From RYN-230 sp036497945 (GTDB lineage: Bacteria > Actinomycetota > Actinomycetes > Streptosporangiales > Streptosporangiaceae), in assembly GCA_036497945.1 (NCBI GenBank), contig DASXIN010000051.1, positions 14,457 to 78,456 on the forward strand: a stretch of DNA of 64,000 bases, written 5' to 3'. The notes under the pieces are model-generated. The model was not told where the DNA came from and searched no databases. It was given only the letters and a program-made list of their open reading frames with translations. How positions within the stretch are numbered: the first letter of the stretch is position 1; the number at the start of each line of letters is the position of its first letter. This document shows positions 49,619 through 59,262 of this stretch, one piece after another. The position numbers and the translations under genes were made by a program.

Positions 49619-50844
49619 ATGCCGCGCGTCACCGATCTTGGCATCAGCGTTGGCCTGCTGCCACCCGGCCCGACCGGATCGGTACTCGACGTGCCGGGGG
49701 TCGGCCTGGGCCACGCGACCGTGTGGCGGGACGAGCCGCCGTCACCCGCGGGCCGGGGCGTCGCCCGGACCGGGGTCACCGTGCTGGATCCCGGCGGTGA
49801 CCTGTTCACCGCGCCGGTGCCGGCCGGGGCCGCGGTGCTGAACGGGGCCGGCGAGTGCACCGGCCTGCTCACCGCTCAGGAGTGGGCCTGGCCGAGAGCC
49901 CGGTGTTCCTCACTTCGACCATGCAGCTCGGCCGGGTGTACGACGCGGCCTGCGAACTGCTCATCGAGGAACAGCCGGCCATCGGCACCGACGACGTGAT
50001 CATCCCGATCGTGGCCGAATGCGACGACAGCTTCCTCAACGACGCCCGCCGGATGCAGGTGTCCGCGGCTGACGTCCGGCACGCACTGGCCGCGGCGCGC
50101 GCGTCGGTGGGCGGCGCGGCGGCCGAAGGCGCGGTCGGCGCGGGCACCGGGATGAGCTGCCTCGGCTACAAGGGCGGCATCGGCACCGCGTCCCGGGTGC
50201 TGCCCAGCGGGGCCACGGTCGGCGTGCTCACACTGACCAACTTCGGCGACCGGGACCGGCTCACCGTGGCCGGGGTGCCCGTCGGCCAGCTGCTGCCCGA
50301 CCCGGCCCCGCAGGCGCCCCGGCCGGCCCCGGCCGGCTCGTGCATCGTCGTGGTCATTACCGACGGCCCGCTGGACGCCGCCGCCTGCCAGCGGCTGGCC
50401 CGCCGGGCCGGTCTCGGCCTGGCCCGGACCGGCAGCACCGCCAGCCACGGCAGCGGGGAGATATTCCTGGCCCTGGCCACCGGGCTGCGCACCCGGCGCG
50501 GCACCGCGCCGGCCAGGTCCCCGGTACCCGGCCGCGGACTCGACGGCTACTTCGCCGCGGTCACCGAGGCCACCGAGGAAGCCGTGCTGAACAGTCTGCT
50601 CGAGTCGGTCACGGTGACCGGCCACCGCGGCAACACCTCCTATCAACTCCCGGCCAGCGAGCTCCGCCAGCTGGTCGGGCAGATGAGGCAGGGACTGGCG
50701 TTATGCAGAAAGATTGGTCGTTGCCGCCCGCCGCACCGGCCACGCCGGGCGCAGCTGATCCGTACGCGTGGATGCGCGACGCGCAGCTGCCCGCCATGCG
50801 CGGCTATCTCGCGGCGGAACGCGCGTACTACGAGCAGGAAGTAG
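49619..50844 (+). pseudogene. P1-family (S58, DmpA-like) aminopeptidase with a frameshift
   Basis: From ATG 49619 one frame gives VTDLGISVGLLPPGPTGSVL, VPGVGLGHATVWRDE and AAVLNGAGECTGLLTAQEW. The next frame continues GLAESPVFLTSTMQLGRVYD, IPIVAECDDSFLND, AVGAGTGMSCLGYKGGIGTA (autocleavage region) and SGEIFLALATG. One G is missing near 49882 (TGGGCC where TGGGGCC restores the frame). The C-terminal frame also runs 142 bases into the next gene, so its natural stop near GQMRQGLAL may be lost. Either a recent pseudogene or read errors in G-runs. Confidence 0.82.
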
Positions 50845-52748
50845 CGCCGCTGCGTGGGCTGCGGGATGAGCTGCGGCAGGAGATGACCGGCCGGGTGGCC
50901 GCGGCCGAGGAGTCGGTGCGCTGGCGGCAAGGCAGCTACTGGTACTGCACCAGGACGGTCCCGGGCCAGCAGTTCGAGCAGTTCTGCCGGGCAGCCGGGC
51001 CGGACGCCCGGGCGCAGCTCCTGCTGGACGAGAACGCGCTGCTCAGCGATCCGGCGTGCGGCGGTGGATACGTCGCGCTCGGCGTCCGCGAGGTCAGCCC
51101 GGACGGGCGGCTGCTGGCCTACTCGGTGGACTTCGCCGGCGACGAGGTCTACCAGCTGCGGATCCGGGACCTGGCGTCCGGCCAGGACCTGCCGGACCGC
51201 ATCGAGCAGACCTACTACGGGCTGGCCTGGGCGGCCGATGCCCAGTCCCTGCTCTACGTGGTCACCGACGCGGAGTACCGCCCGCACGAGGTCTGGCGGC
51301 ATCAGCTCGGCACCAGCCCGGACCAGGACGTTCTGGTCCTCCGCGAGGACGACCAGCGGTTCGAGCTCAGCGTCCGGGCCGCCCGCAGCGGCCAGTACCT
51401 GCTCATCGAGACCGAGTCCCGGGACACCACGGAGACACTGTTCGTCCCGGCCGCGGACCCCGGGTCGCCGCCTGCCGTGCTGGCGCCCAGGCGGCGCGGC
51501 ATCGAATACCGGGCCGACCACGCCCGCGGCCCGGACGGGGGTGACTTCTACCTGGTGAGCAACGACGCTGCGGCGGAGTTCCGGCTGGTCCGCGCGCCGG
51601 TGCGGGCCCCCGGCCGGGACGGCTGGACGGAGGTCATCGCGGGCGCAGCCGACACCCGGCTGGTGTCCTGCGACGTGTTCGGCCGCTACCTGGTCGTGCA
51701 GCAGCGGCGCGCCGCGGCCAGCCAGCTGCGCGTGCTGGACCGGAAGACCGGTGCACAGCGGCTCATCGAGCCCCTCGGGCCGGAAATTTCGCTGCAGCTG
51801 GCGGTCAACCAGGAGTACGGCGTGGCCGCGGTGACGGTCCGGACCGAGTCACTCATCGACCCGCCGGCCTGGCATGAGGTTGACCTGGCCACCGGTGCGT
51901 GGCAGCTACGCAAGCGGCAGGACGTGCCGGGGTACGACCCGGCGGGGTACGCGAGCCAGCGGCTGACCGCGGCCGCTCCGGACGGCACCATGATCCCGGT
52001 GACCATCGCCTACCGCCGCGGGCGGCGCCCGGACGGCACGGCGCCGTGCCTGCTGTACGGCTACGGCGCCTACGAGGCCTGCTCGTGGCCGGAGTTCAGC
52101 GTGCTGACCCCCAGCCTGCTGGACCGCGGTTTCGGCTATGCGGTGGCTCATGTCCGCGGCGGCGGGGAAGGCGGCCGCCACTGGTGGCTGGACGGCCGGC
52201 TGACCCGCAAGCGCAACACGTTCACCGACTTCATCGCGGCCGCGGACATGCTGGCTGACCAGGGCTGGGCGGCCGGGGACCGGATCGTGTCCCGCGGGCT
52301 GTCGGCCGGCGGCCTGCTGCAGGGCGCGGTGTACGCGATGGCCCCGCGACGGTGGCGGGCGATGGTGGCCGAAGTGCCGTTCGTGGATTGCGTCACGACC
52401 ATGCTCGACCCGTCCATCCCGCTGACCATCACCGAATGGGATGAGTGGGGCGACCCCAGGGACCCGGAGGTGCTGGCCTACCTGCGCTCGTACAGCCCCT
52501 ATGACAACGTGCCCACCGGTCGGCGGCCGGATTTGCTGGTCACCGGGAGCCTGCACGATCCGCGGGTGCTGATCCACGAGCCAGCCAAGTGGGTGGCCAG
52601 GCTGCGGGCCACCGCGGACGGTGCGGCCGGGCAGGTGCTGTTCCGGGCCGAGCTGGGCACTGCTGGGCATACCGGGCCGACCGGGCGCTACGACCGGCTG
52701 GGCTACGAGGCGGAGATCGGCGCGTTCATCGTGGCCGCGGCCGGCTAA
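50703..52748 (+). CDS. Oligopeptidase B / prolyl oligopeptidase family (S9A)
   Basis: 681 residues. An N-terminal seven-blade propeller (about 70-400) and a C-terminal alpha/beta hydrolase: YGYGAYEACSWPEFS, VAHVRGGGEGGRHWWLDG, nucleophile Ser534 in GLSAGGLLQGAV, Asp near LVTGSLHDPRV, His in GTAGHTGPTGRYD. PtrB-type enzymes cut short peptides after basic residues. Near the peptide ABC operon and P1 peptidase, it suggests a peptide-use neighbourhood. Confidence 0.93.
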   Translation: MQKDWSLPPAAPATPGAADPYAWMRDAQLPAMRGYLAAERAYYEQEVAPLRGLRDELRQEMTGRVAAAEESVRWRQGSYWYCTRTVPGQQFEQFCRAAGPDARAQLLLDENALLSDPACGGGYVALGVREVSPDGRLLAYSVDFAGDEVYQLRIRDLASGQDLPDRIEQTYYGLAWAADAQSLLYVVTDAEYRPHEVWRHQLGTSPDQDVLVLREDDQRFELSVRAARSGQYLLIETESRDTTETLFVPAADPGSPPAVLAPRRRGIEYRADHARGPDGGDFYLVSNDAAAEFRLVRAPVRAPGRDGWTEVIAGAADTRLVSCDVFGRYLVVQQRRAAASQLRVLDRKTGAQRLIEPLGPEISLQLAVNQEYGVAAVTVRTESLIDPPAWHEVDLATGAWQLRKRQDVPGYDPAGYASQRLTAAAPDGTMIPVTIAYRRGRRPDGTAPCLLYGYGAYEACSWPEFSVLTPSLLDRGFGYAVAHVRGGGEGGRHWWLDGRLTRKRNTFTDFIAAADMLADQGWAAGDRIVSRGLSAGGLLQGAVYAMAPRRWRAMVAEVPFVDCVTTMLDPSIPLTITEWDEWGDPRDPEVLAYLRSYSPYDNVPTGRRPDLLVTGSLHDPRVLIHEPAKWVARLRATADGAAGQVLFRAELGTAGHTGPTGRYDRLGYEAEIGAFIVAAAG

Positions 52749-52772
52749 TCCGCAGGGTTAGCCCAGCTCTGG

Positions 52773-53027
52773 CTAGGGCGCGGCCGGGCTCGGCTGAGCC
52801 GCCGGGCTGGGCTGAGCCGCCGGGCTGGGCTGACCGATGATCTGCTGGCTGGAGAACGGCCCAGGTGCCTCAATGTGCCGGATACCCCACGGATTGGTGC
52901 TGCTGGTAGCGGCGGCGAACAGCGCTACCGCCACCAGCAACAGCGTGGCCGGCAGCAGGTAGCGCCAAGCGCGGATCAGACCCCCGCCGCGCTGGTCCGG
53001 GCTGCTGCCCGGTGATCCCCGATGCAT
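52773..53027 (-). CDS. Small membrane-anchored protein with QPSPAA repeats
   Basis: 84 residues. One hydrophobic segment (YLLPATLLLVAVALFAAAT, about 23-41), a short outside region and a C-terminal tandem QPSPAA-QPSPAA-QPSPAA. No family recognised. DNA in the tail is a tandem repeat of 18 bases that may vary in copy number. Confidence 0.5.
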   Translation of the reverse strand: MHRGSPGSSPDQRGGGLIRAWRYLLPATLLLVAVALFAAATSSTNPWGIRHIEAPGPFSSQQIIGQPSPAAQPSPAAQPSPAAP

Positions 53028-53044
53028 GTGGACTCACACCCGGT

Positions 53045-53245
53045 TCAGGCCCGGGCCGTGCGGTACCACTGGGCCGGGATGCCCAGCCAGTGGCGGCCGA
53101 GCTTCCCGCCTGCCCGCCTGGCCTGCCGGGTCTCCCGGGACTGCGCGCGCAGTTGCGCGGCTTGATGCTGCTGCCTGGCCTGGGCGGCCATCTCCTGCTG
53201 CCGGTACCGGGCGACTTCACTGCTGATGTGCGGGTGATTGAACAT
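53045..53245 (-). CDS. Small basic protein (MFNHPHI-type), unknown function
   Basis: 66 residues from ATG 53245, with AAGGAG 8 bases upstream. MFNHPHISSEVARYRQQEMA followed by Gln/Arg-rich helix is a pattern common in short actinomycete hypothetical proteins that start MF-HP. Predicted alpha-helical, basic and cytoplasmic. No function known. Confidence 0.65.
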   Translation of the reverse strand: MFNHPHISSEVARYRQQEMAAQARQQHQAAQLRAQSRETRQARRAGGKLGRHWLGIPAQWYRTARA

Positions 53246-53523
53246 CACCGTCTCCTTGTCTGTCCGCCTGGCGGGAATGGTCTCGCCGCCTGAGCACAGA
53301 CTGTCCGGTACGGCAGGCGCCTGAGCAGGGGCCGAACTACCCCTTAGCACATTGCGCTCATTCAGCTACTCGGTGTTGTCAGGCGTCTCCAGCCAGCACA
53401 ATTGCACCGCCTACCGGCGCTCGCCGTCACGGCCGGACAGCCACCCGACGCCAGCTGGCCGCGCTCATCCGGCGGCCAGGATTCAGCTGCCCCGGCCGCC
53501 TGACCGGGTGCGCTGATACGCGC

Positions 53524-55968
53524 TCAGACCAGCCCGTTCTGCAACGCCAGCCGGGTCAGGTCGGCACGGCGCCGGCAGCTGGTCTTATCCCGGATGCGGT
53601 CCAGGTGTGAGCGGACGGTGCTGATGCTGATGAATAGCTGCTGCGCGATTTGCGCATCCGTCCGCCCCTGGGCGACCAGCGTGACCAGTTCCCGCTCCCG
53701 GGGACTCAGCTCGCTGAGGTCCGCCGGCTGGCCTGCCTCCTGCGCGGCCGGCCAGCCAGACTCGGCCAGCAACAGCAGGAATTCGGCCGCGGTGTCCAGG
53801 GTCATCATCGCGCCCCGCCCTTCCGCGTCCGCCAGCCGCTGCGCGCCGAGCGCCTGCCCGGCGCGGCGCAGCAGTTCCTGGCGGCGGGCAACGTTGCGGG
53901 CCGTTTCGACTAGTTCGCTGTCCCGCATGATCGACAGGTAGGCGGTCCACACGGTGACCGCCGCGGCCCAGCGTCCGGACACCGCGCACAGCTCCCCGCC
54001 CAGGGCCAGGCACATCCGCTGGCGTCTCTGGTCCTGGATCCGCGCCGCGACCTGCAGCGCCTCGCCCAGGCTGGCCCAGGCGTCAGCCAGATCAGCTGAC
54101 CGGCTGTGCAGGCGGGCCAGCAGAAGCAAGCCGAACGCCGCGGCGGACAGATCCCCGGCGGTCCGGGCCAGGGCGATCGCAGCTGAGCAGCTATCCCGCG
54201 CGGCGGCGAGGTTACCGGCCTCGATAAGGGCCACAGTCAGCCGGAGGCTGCATTCCCGCGCGAGCTCGCCTGGGATGCGGGCCGGGTCAATCCGGTGGGC
54301 CTGGCGGGCCCACCGCACGGCCGCGTCGAAATCACCGGCGAAGTAGGCGGCCTGCGACATGGTGACCAGGGCCACCGCCTGGCTGGTCGGGTCGCCCAGG
54401 TCACCGGCCATGGCCAGCCCGCGGCGCGCGTCTGCTGTTCCTTCCTGGCTCCGGCCCAGGACAAGGATGAGAACGTCCGCCCGGCCGCACAGCGCCAGCG
54501 CGAATTCCGCTGACGGGCCTCCCTCGGCCAGGCAGTCAGCCGCCGCGGTGAAGTGGCGCAATCCCGCGGTCAGATCGCCGATGGAAACCGCCGCCAGGCC
54601 GAGGTGATACTGCGCGCTGCCCCATTCCCCGCTGTCCGGTTCGGCACCAAGGGCGGCCGCGCTCAGCAGTGCGTATCCTTCCGCGCCGCGGCCCCGCACG
54701 ATCCACCATGGCATGAGGGTCATCGACAGCCGCAGCGCCGTAGCCCTGTCGTGCTGCATGGCCCAGTCAAGAGCCGGCCGCATGGTGGCGTCCTCAGCAT
54801 CCAGCCACCGGCCGCCGGCCAGCTCCCCGGGGCTGATGGCCCGCTGGGCCGCGGCCTGCTCCGCTGTCGCCAGCGCCTGCCGGGCCAGCGCGGCCATCGT
54901 CTCCTGGATCTCTCCGGACGCGCCGAGCTGATCTCGCCCGAACGCCCGCAAGGTCTCCAGCATCACGTACCGGCCCCGCCCATCCGGGCCGGTCCGGGGC
55001 GGGGTGAGCAGCGAGCAGTCGACCAGGTGCAGCAGGGCCGGCTCGGTACCCTGGCCAGCCATCGCGACCGCGGCATCGAGCGTGAATGGGCCGGGGAACG
55101 CCGCGACCCGGCGGAACGTCCGCTGCTCCATCTCGTCGAGCAGCTGGTAGCTCCATTCCACCGTCGCGGCCAGCGACCTGTGCCGCGGTGCCGCGCTCCG
55201 GTCGCGGTTGGTCAGCAGCGGGGAACGGTCCTCGAGCCGGTCCAGCATCTGACGCAGGCCCAGTGCCTCCACCCGCGCGGCGGCCAGCTCGATGGCTAGC
55301 GGCATGCCATCCAGCCGGGCGACCAGCCGCCCGGCCAGCGGCACCGAATCGCCGTCCAGGGTGAACCGGGGATCGGCCCGGCGGGCCCGGTCAGCGAACA
55401 GCGCCACGGCCGGCCCGCCGGCGTCCGGCTGCTCACCCGGGCCAGCGACCGGCAGCGGCGCCAGCCGGAACCGTGCTTCCCCGGCCATCCCGAGCGGCTC
55501 CCGGCTGGTGGCCAGCACTCGCACGTCATCCGCGGCCGGCAGGAGCGTTCCGCAGAGCTCCGCCACCGCGGCGAGCACATGCTCGCAGTTATCCAGCACC
55601 AGCAACGCCTGCTGCCTGGCCAGGCTGGCCAGCAGTGACTCGGTGATGGATAGCCCCGGAGCTTGCCGCACGCCGAGTGCCGCCGCCACCGCCGGGATAA
55701 CCAGCGCCGGGTCCGGCACGGTGGCCAGCTCCACCAGCCACACTCCGTCCGCGAACCGGCCCACGACCCGCCGTGCCACCTCGCTGGCCAGCCTGGTCTT
55801 GCCCACCCCGCCCGGTCCGGTCACCGTCACCAGCCGGTACTCGTGCACCAGGTCCGAGAGCTTTGCCAGCTCGGCCGCCCGGCCGACCAGGCTGGACAGA
55901 TCGGCCACGAACCCGTGCAGGCTGCCCTGCCCCGCAACTGCGGCATTTCCCCCCACGACCCAAACCAT
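53524..55968 (-). CDS. Large ATP-binding LuxR-family regulator
   Basis: About 814 residues from ATG 55968; the frame is open further upstream but that part is unlike the family. NB-ARC-type ATPase: LVTVTGPGGVGKTRLASEVA, ALLVLDNCEHVLAAVAELC and ATSREPLG, winged-helix AATVEWSYQLLDEMEQRTF, then TPR-like helices (about 400-730), and a LuxR HTH at the end (LSPRERELVTLVAQGRTDAQ, FISISTVRSHLDRIRDKT). STAND-type regulators switch on ATP and a ligand. Targets unknown; it stands alone. Confidence 0.9.
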   Translation of the reverse strand: MVWVVGGNAAVAGQGSLHGFVADLSSLVGRAAELAKLSDLVHEYRLVTVTGPGGVGKTRLASEVARRVVGRFADGVWLVELATVPDPALVIPAVAAALGVRQAPGLSITESLLASLARQQALLVLDNCEHVLAAVAELCGTLLPAADDVRVLATSREPLGMAGEARFRLAPLPVAGPGEQPDAGGPAVALFADRARRADPRFTLDGDSVPLAGRLVARLDGMPLAIELAAARVEALGLRQMLDRLEDRSPLLTNRDRSAAPRHRSLAATVEWSYQLLDEMEQRTFRRVAAFPGPFTLDAAVAMAGQGTEPALLHLVDCSLLTPPRTGPDGRGRYVMLETLRAFGRDQLGASGEIQETMAALARQALATAEQAAAQRAISPGELAGGRWLDAEDATMRPALDWAMQHDRATALRLSMTLMPWWIVRGRGAEGYALLSAAALGAEPDSGEWGSAQYHLGLAAVSIGDLTAGLRHFTAAADCLAEGGPSAEFALALCGRADVLILVLGRSQEGTADARRGLAMAGDLGDPTSQAVALVTMSQAAYFAGDFDAAVRWARQAHRIDPARIPGELARECSLRLTVALIEAGNLAAARDSCSAAIALARTAGDLSAAAFGLLLLARLHSRSADLADAWASLGEALQVAARIQDQRRQRMCLALGGELCAVSGRWAAAVTVWTAYLSIMRDSELVETARNVARRQELLRRAGQALGAQRLADAEGRGAMMTLDTAAEFLLLLAESGWPAAQEAGQPADLSELSPRERELVTLVAQGRTDAQIAQQLFISISTVRSHLDRIRDKTSCRRRADLTRLALQNGLV

Positions 55969-56423
55969 AACCCGGCACAGCATCCCCACCTGGGGATACT
56001 GGCCGGCCGCCGGGCCAGACTCAGCCGTATCCGGATGGGGCGCACACCTACTATCTGGACTGCCGCGTGGGCCATGCTGGTGGCCGAGCGAGGATCTTGC
56101 CATCGGTTTCAAACCCCTACGATTAAGGGCAGGCCGCCTTGGGCGTGGCCTGGGAGATCCATTTCCCGGACGGCACAGCGGGCTTCGGCTGCCGTGGCAG
56201 ATGGTGCCGCGTACTTCGAAGACCACGATGTTTGTGGTGCTGCGCTATTTCCCGGCCCGGGAGATAGTGCCCACCGGACAACCGCCGACAAGCCACCAAG
56301 CACATGGGTGCTGGCCGGCGGTTCCGCCTGCTAATTTGCTGCCGCGCAGCGGCATTCATGACCCGGGCGCTCCGGCGAACCGGGTCCAGGTTCAGGCAAC
56401 CGGTCATCGCGAAGGAGCACGAC
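55969..56423. other. 455-base region between divergent LuxR-type regulator and YaaH gene
   Basis: No convincing gene. It should hold the divergent promoters of the two genes, but no good -35/-10 pair was picked with confidence. GAAGGAG lies 6-7 bases before the YaaH ATG. Base composition is more mixed than in the flanking genes. Confidence 0.4.
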
Positions 56424-57131
56424 ATGACCACACATGACGAGTCGACCCACACCTCGGGCCCGGAAACCACGCAAGTCAGCGAGCCCGCCGCCGTGGCATG
56501 GGCCCCTGGGCCAGGCCACGCTTACCCGGCCACGGCGCCTGGGGTGCCGCTAGCGGCGTTTGCCTTCGCGTTCGCCGTCGGGTTCCTCGGGTTAGTCGAG
56601 TCCGGGATCCTGTCGAGCGCGGCGAACGACATCTTCATCGCCACCTGCTTCGGGATCGGCAGTGTCGGGCTGCTCATCGGCGGGCTCTGGGAGTTTCGCA
56701 GTGGGGAACTGTTCGGCGGCACGTTCGGCGTGGGCTACGCGGGATTCCTGTTCTCCACCGCGCTGATACTGAAGTTCTTCGCCGGTCCAATCATCGCCGC
56801 CGGGGGCCCGCTCGCCTTCGATCACGCCTTCGCCGCGTGGCTGATTCTGTGGGCGCTGTTTACCGCGGTGTTCGCGATTGGCGCGTCCAGCATCAGCTTG
56901 GCCGCTTTCGCGCCGTTCACGCTGGCGTTCGCAGTGCTCGTGCTATTGGCCATCGCCAACCTCGGCGGCGCGGCGAGCTGGACCACCGACGTCAGCAAGA
57001 TCGGCGGCTGGGTAGCCATCGCCGATGGTTTCGCGGCCGGATACCTAGCCGCCGCGATCGTGCTCAATGTGACCCTCGGCCGGGAACTGCTGCCGATGTG
57101 GCCCGCCAAGTCCCGCCTGAAGACGCAATAA
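56424..57131 (+). CDS. GPR1/FUN34/YaaH-family acetate/succinate carrier
   Basis: 235 residues, six spans. GVPLAAFAFAFAVGFLGLVE takes the place of the NPAPLGL signature; FGIGSVGLLIGGLWEFRSGE and FGGTFGVGYAGFLFSTALI are typical. The first 35 residues are a polar tail. ATG 56424 is chosen for GAAGGAG upstream. Expected to carry acetate or related acids across the membrane. Confidence 0.9.
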   Translation: MTTHDESTHTSGPETTQVSEPAAVAWAPGPGHAYPATAPGVPLAAFAFAFAVGFLGLVESGILSSAANDIFIATCFGIGSVGLLIGGLWEFRSGELFGGTFGVGYAGFLFSTALILKFFAGPIIAAGGPLAFDHAFAAWLILWALFTAVFAIGASSISLAAFAPFTLAFAVLVLLAIANLGGAASWTTDVSKIGGWVAIADGFAAGYLAAAIVLNVTLGRELLPMWPAKSRLKTQ

Positions 57132-57159
57132 CTGGCCATCTTGTGCCGTCGGTGCTGGC

Positions 57160-57777
57160 TCAGGGCGGGGCCAGCCGCTCTCCCGCCCGGATGGGCACGT
57201 CGATGATGTTGTGCTCAGGCGCGAGCGGGCACACCCAGTGGTCGTCGTACCGGCAGGACGGGTGGTACAGGAAGTTCAGGTCGATGACGAGTCGCGGGCT
57301 GGCCGAGCCGAGGTCGGCGCCTTTGGCCGTGTCGAGCAGGTAGCGGCCGCCGCCGTAGCTGATACGGCCGGCCGTCGCGTCCCGCAGCGGCAGGAAAAGG
57401 CCGCCACCATATTGATCGAGCCACCACACCGCCAGCCGGCGGCCGATGGGGCTTGGCAGCGTGACCCACCCGACCTGGTCGAGGTGGGTCACGCCGTCCG
57501 GGCCGGCGTCAATCGCGAGCCGCTGCGAGCGTGAGACCGGCTCGACGGGCACGGTCCAGCGCAGGGCGGGATCGTACGGCCAGTAGGGCACGCCGCGGAC
57601 GCGTATCGGATCGTCGGCGTGTACCGGGGATTGCGGGTGCGAGCGCAGCAGCGTGTCGCGGCCATCCCGCCAGAGCGCATGCGCGGCCGCGGGGTCGGCC
57701 TGATCCCGGACCCCCGCGTAGAGGGCCGCGGTCTCGCGCCGCCAGCTGACCAGCTCCAGGGCGGTTGCCGGATTCAT
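57160..57777 (-). CDS. DUF1684 family protein
   Basis: 205 residues. WRRETAALYAGVRD, LLRSHPQSPV, VPYWPYDPALRW and the signature GGGRYLLDTAKGADLG, FLYHPSCRYDDHWVCPLAPE. The function is unknown; the conserved His/Asp/Cys-rich centre (YHPSCRYD) suggests an active site. The start codon sits in a palindrome TGCCCGC-AC-GCGGGCA (57777-57792) that could regulate it. Confidence 0.85.
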   Translation of the reverse strand: MNPATALELVSWRRETAALYAGVRDQADPAAAHALWRDGRDTLLRSHPQSPVHADDPIRVRGVPYWPYDPALRWTVPVEPVSRSQRLAIDAGPDGVTHLDQVGWVTLPSPIGRRLAVWWLDQYGGGLFLPLRDATAGRISYGGGRYLLDTAKGADLGSASPRLVIDLNFLYHPSCRYDDHWVCPLAPEHNIIDVPIRAGERLAPP

Positions 57778-57951
57778 GCCCGCACGCGGGCAGCGTCGAC
57801 GCTCTTAACGGCCAAGGTAGTTGCCACGGCTGTCTCCTCCAGGCGGCCTGGGCGTGGTGTTAACGGGTGATGCCCGCGCTCGGCTGACGCCGCTGAACTC
57901 CTAGCCGAGCGAGCGGGGAGATTCGACGGCAGGGAGGGTGAGCGTCCGGCG

Positions 57952-58686
57952 TCAGCCGACCGCCGGCCTGACGTGCGGCCCCAGCACCTGCCGGAGCCGG
58001 GTGGCGGTTTCGGCCACCGCGGGAGAGTACGTGACGGGGTGACGGCTGAGCATGGAGAGGAGGAAGCGTGCCGTGCCGTCCAGGGTCACGGCGTCGGTGC
58101 CCGCGGAGGCGCGGGCCATCGCTTGCAGGGCCGGGGTGAACCGCCGGTCCGGGTCGGCGTCATGCCACGCCTGCACGTGGCTGAGCACAGCGCCGACCGC
58201 GTTACGGAGCTCGGTGGAACTCGCGATGAGCCGGGCCGGCCCGGCAGACTTGCCGGGATGAGCGGGCCAGGACCTGACCGGGCGGGGGGTCTGAACGGGC
58301 CCACCTGTCCTGCCGGATGGGGCGTCGGGGGCACTTGCTGCCGCGCTGACCGTGGGGAAGGCAAGGAGGTGCCGGTCGAGCCCGGTGCTGAGCAACATCC
58401 GGCTGACCTCGGGTGGGACGGCGGCCAGGCGCAGGAATCCGCCGAGCAGCCTGGCCCGGCGTCCGGTGCCGACCAGCACGGCGAGCCCACTGGCGTCGCA
58501 GAAGGTCACCTGGGACAGGTCGATGATCAGCCGGCCGGAAGCGGGCCGGAGCAAGACCAGGAGTTGCTCGCGCAACTCGGGGACACTGGCAATATCGAGC
58601 TCACCGGCCAGTTCGGCGATGGTGACGCGGTCTTCGGTCCGGGCAGAAAGATGCAGGCCGGGGTTGACCGCGGCTGCAGAGTTCAC
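57952..58686 (-). CDS. STAS-domain anti-sigma factor antagonist with extra C-terminal domain
   Basis: 244 residues. STAS domain (about 8-110): VTIAELAGELDIASVPELRE, LIIDLSQVTFCDASGLAVLV with the phosphorylatable Ser66. About 45 linker residues and a C-terminal helical region (155-244: ASSTELRNAVGAVLSHVQAW) follow, not matched to a known family. Coupled (ATGA) to the small wHTH gene upstream. A truncated copy of its N-terminus is at 62882. Confidence 0.88.
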   Translation of the reverse strand: MNSAAAVNPGLHLSARTEDRVTIAELAGELDIASVPELREQLLVLLRPASGRLIIDLSQVTFCDASGLAVLVGTGRRARLLGGFLRLAAVPPEVSRMLLSTGLDRHLLAFPTVSAAASAPDAPSGRTGGPVQTPRPVRSWPAHPGKSAGPARLIASSTELRNAVGAVLSHVQAWHDADPDRRFTPALQAMARASAGTDAVTLDGTARFLLSMLSRHPVTYSPAVAETATRLRQVLGPHVRPAVG

Positions 58687-58988
58687 GGTTGGGCCTCTCC
58701 TTCTGCTGTCTCACCCGGACCCGACAGCAGGGCGAGGACTTCCCCGACGGTCCGCTCGCGGCTGGTGGGCTCGGGGAGCGGCCGGTGCGCCTCGATGTGG
58801 TAGTGGTTGCGGCGGCCGTCTTTGCGCTTGCTGAGGTATCCGGCCCCGGTCAGGTCTGTGACGATGCCGTAGGCGCTTCGCTCGGTAATGCCCAGCCGGG
58901 CGGCGATGTCGCGGAGCCGCATCCCAGGGTCGTGTGCGAGAAGCAGCAGCACACGCCCGTGATTGCTCAGGAAACCCCAGCTGCCCAC
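58683..58988 (-). CDS. Small winged-helix (MarR/ArsR-like) regulator
   Basis: 101 residues from GTG 58988. LLLLAHDPGMRLRDIAARLG, ITERSAYGIVTDLTGAGYLS and KRKDGRRNHYHIEAHRPLPE form HTH and wing. It overlaps the STAS gene (ATGA), so the pair may be a small stress or sigma-factor control unit. The upstream region has a TACTAGTA palindrome near 59023-59031. Confidence 0.85.
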   Translation of the reverse strand: MGSWGFLSNHGRVLLLLAHDPGMRLRDIAARLGITERSAYGIVTDLTGAGYLSKRKDGRRNHYHIEAHRPLPEPTSRERTVGEVLALLSGPGETAEGEAQP

Positions 58989-59206
58989 GTCCGGCAGACT
59001 AGCACGGTTTATGGAAATTCATTACTAGTATGCCTGTGCGGCGTTGGCGTGACGGCCCCAGACCCGGGATGCCTCGCCGGGCGGTGGGCCGGTCCCGCGC
59101 GGCGTCGCCACGGCGTGCGGTACGCTAGTCACACACGGCACATCGTGAGGCTGCGTCATCAGGACGCGCCGGTCGTACCTCGCTCGGTGAGCGAGCTGGT
59201 TTCCAC

Positions 59207-59248
59207 GGATCTCGTGTGGTGGCCTCCTAAATGCGGCCACCCAGATCC
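59207..59248 (+). promoter_or_regulatory. Stable hairpin in the leader of the DEAD-box helicase gene
   Basis: GGATCT...GGTGGCC (59207-59212, 59218-59224) pairs with GGCCACC...AGATCC (59235-59241, 59243-59248). It ends 14 bases before the GTG start, too near to be only a terminator for something upstream. It could mask the weak ribosome site and be opened by the helicase itself or at a temperature shift. Confidence 0.45.
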
Positions 59249-59262
59249 GAAAGAGACTCCTT

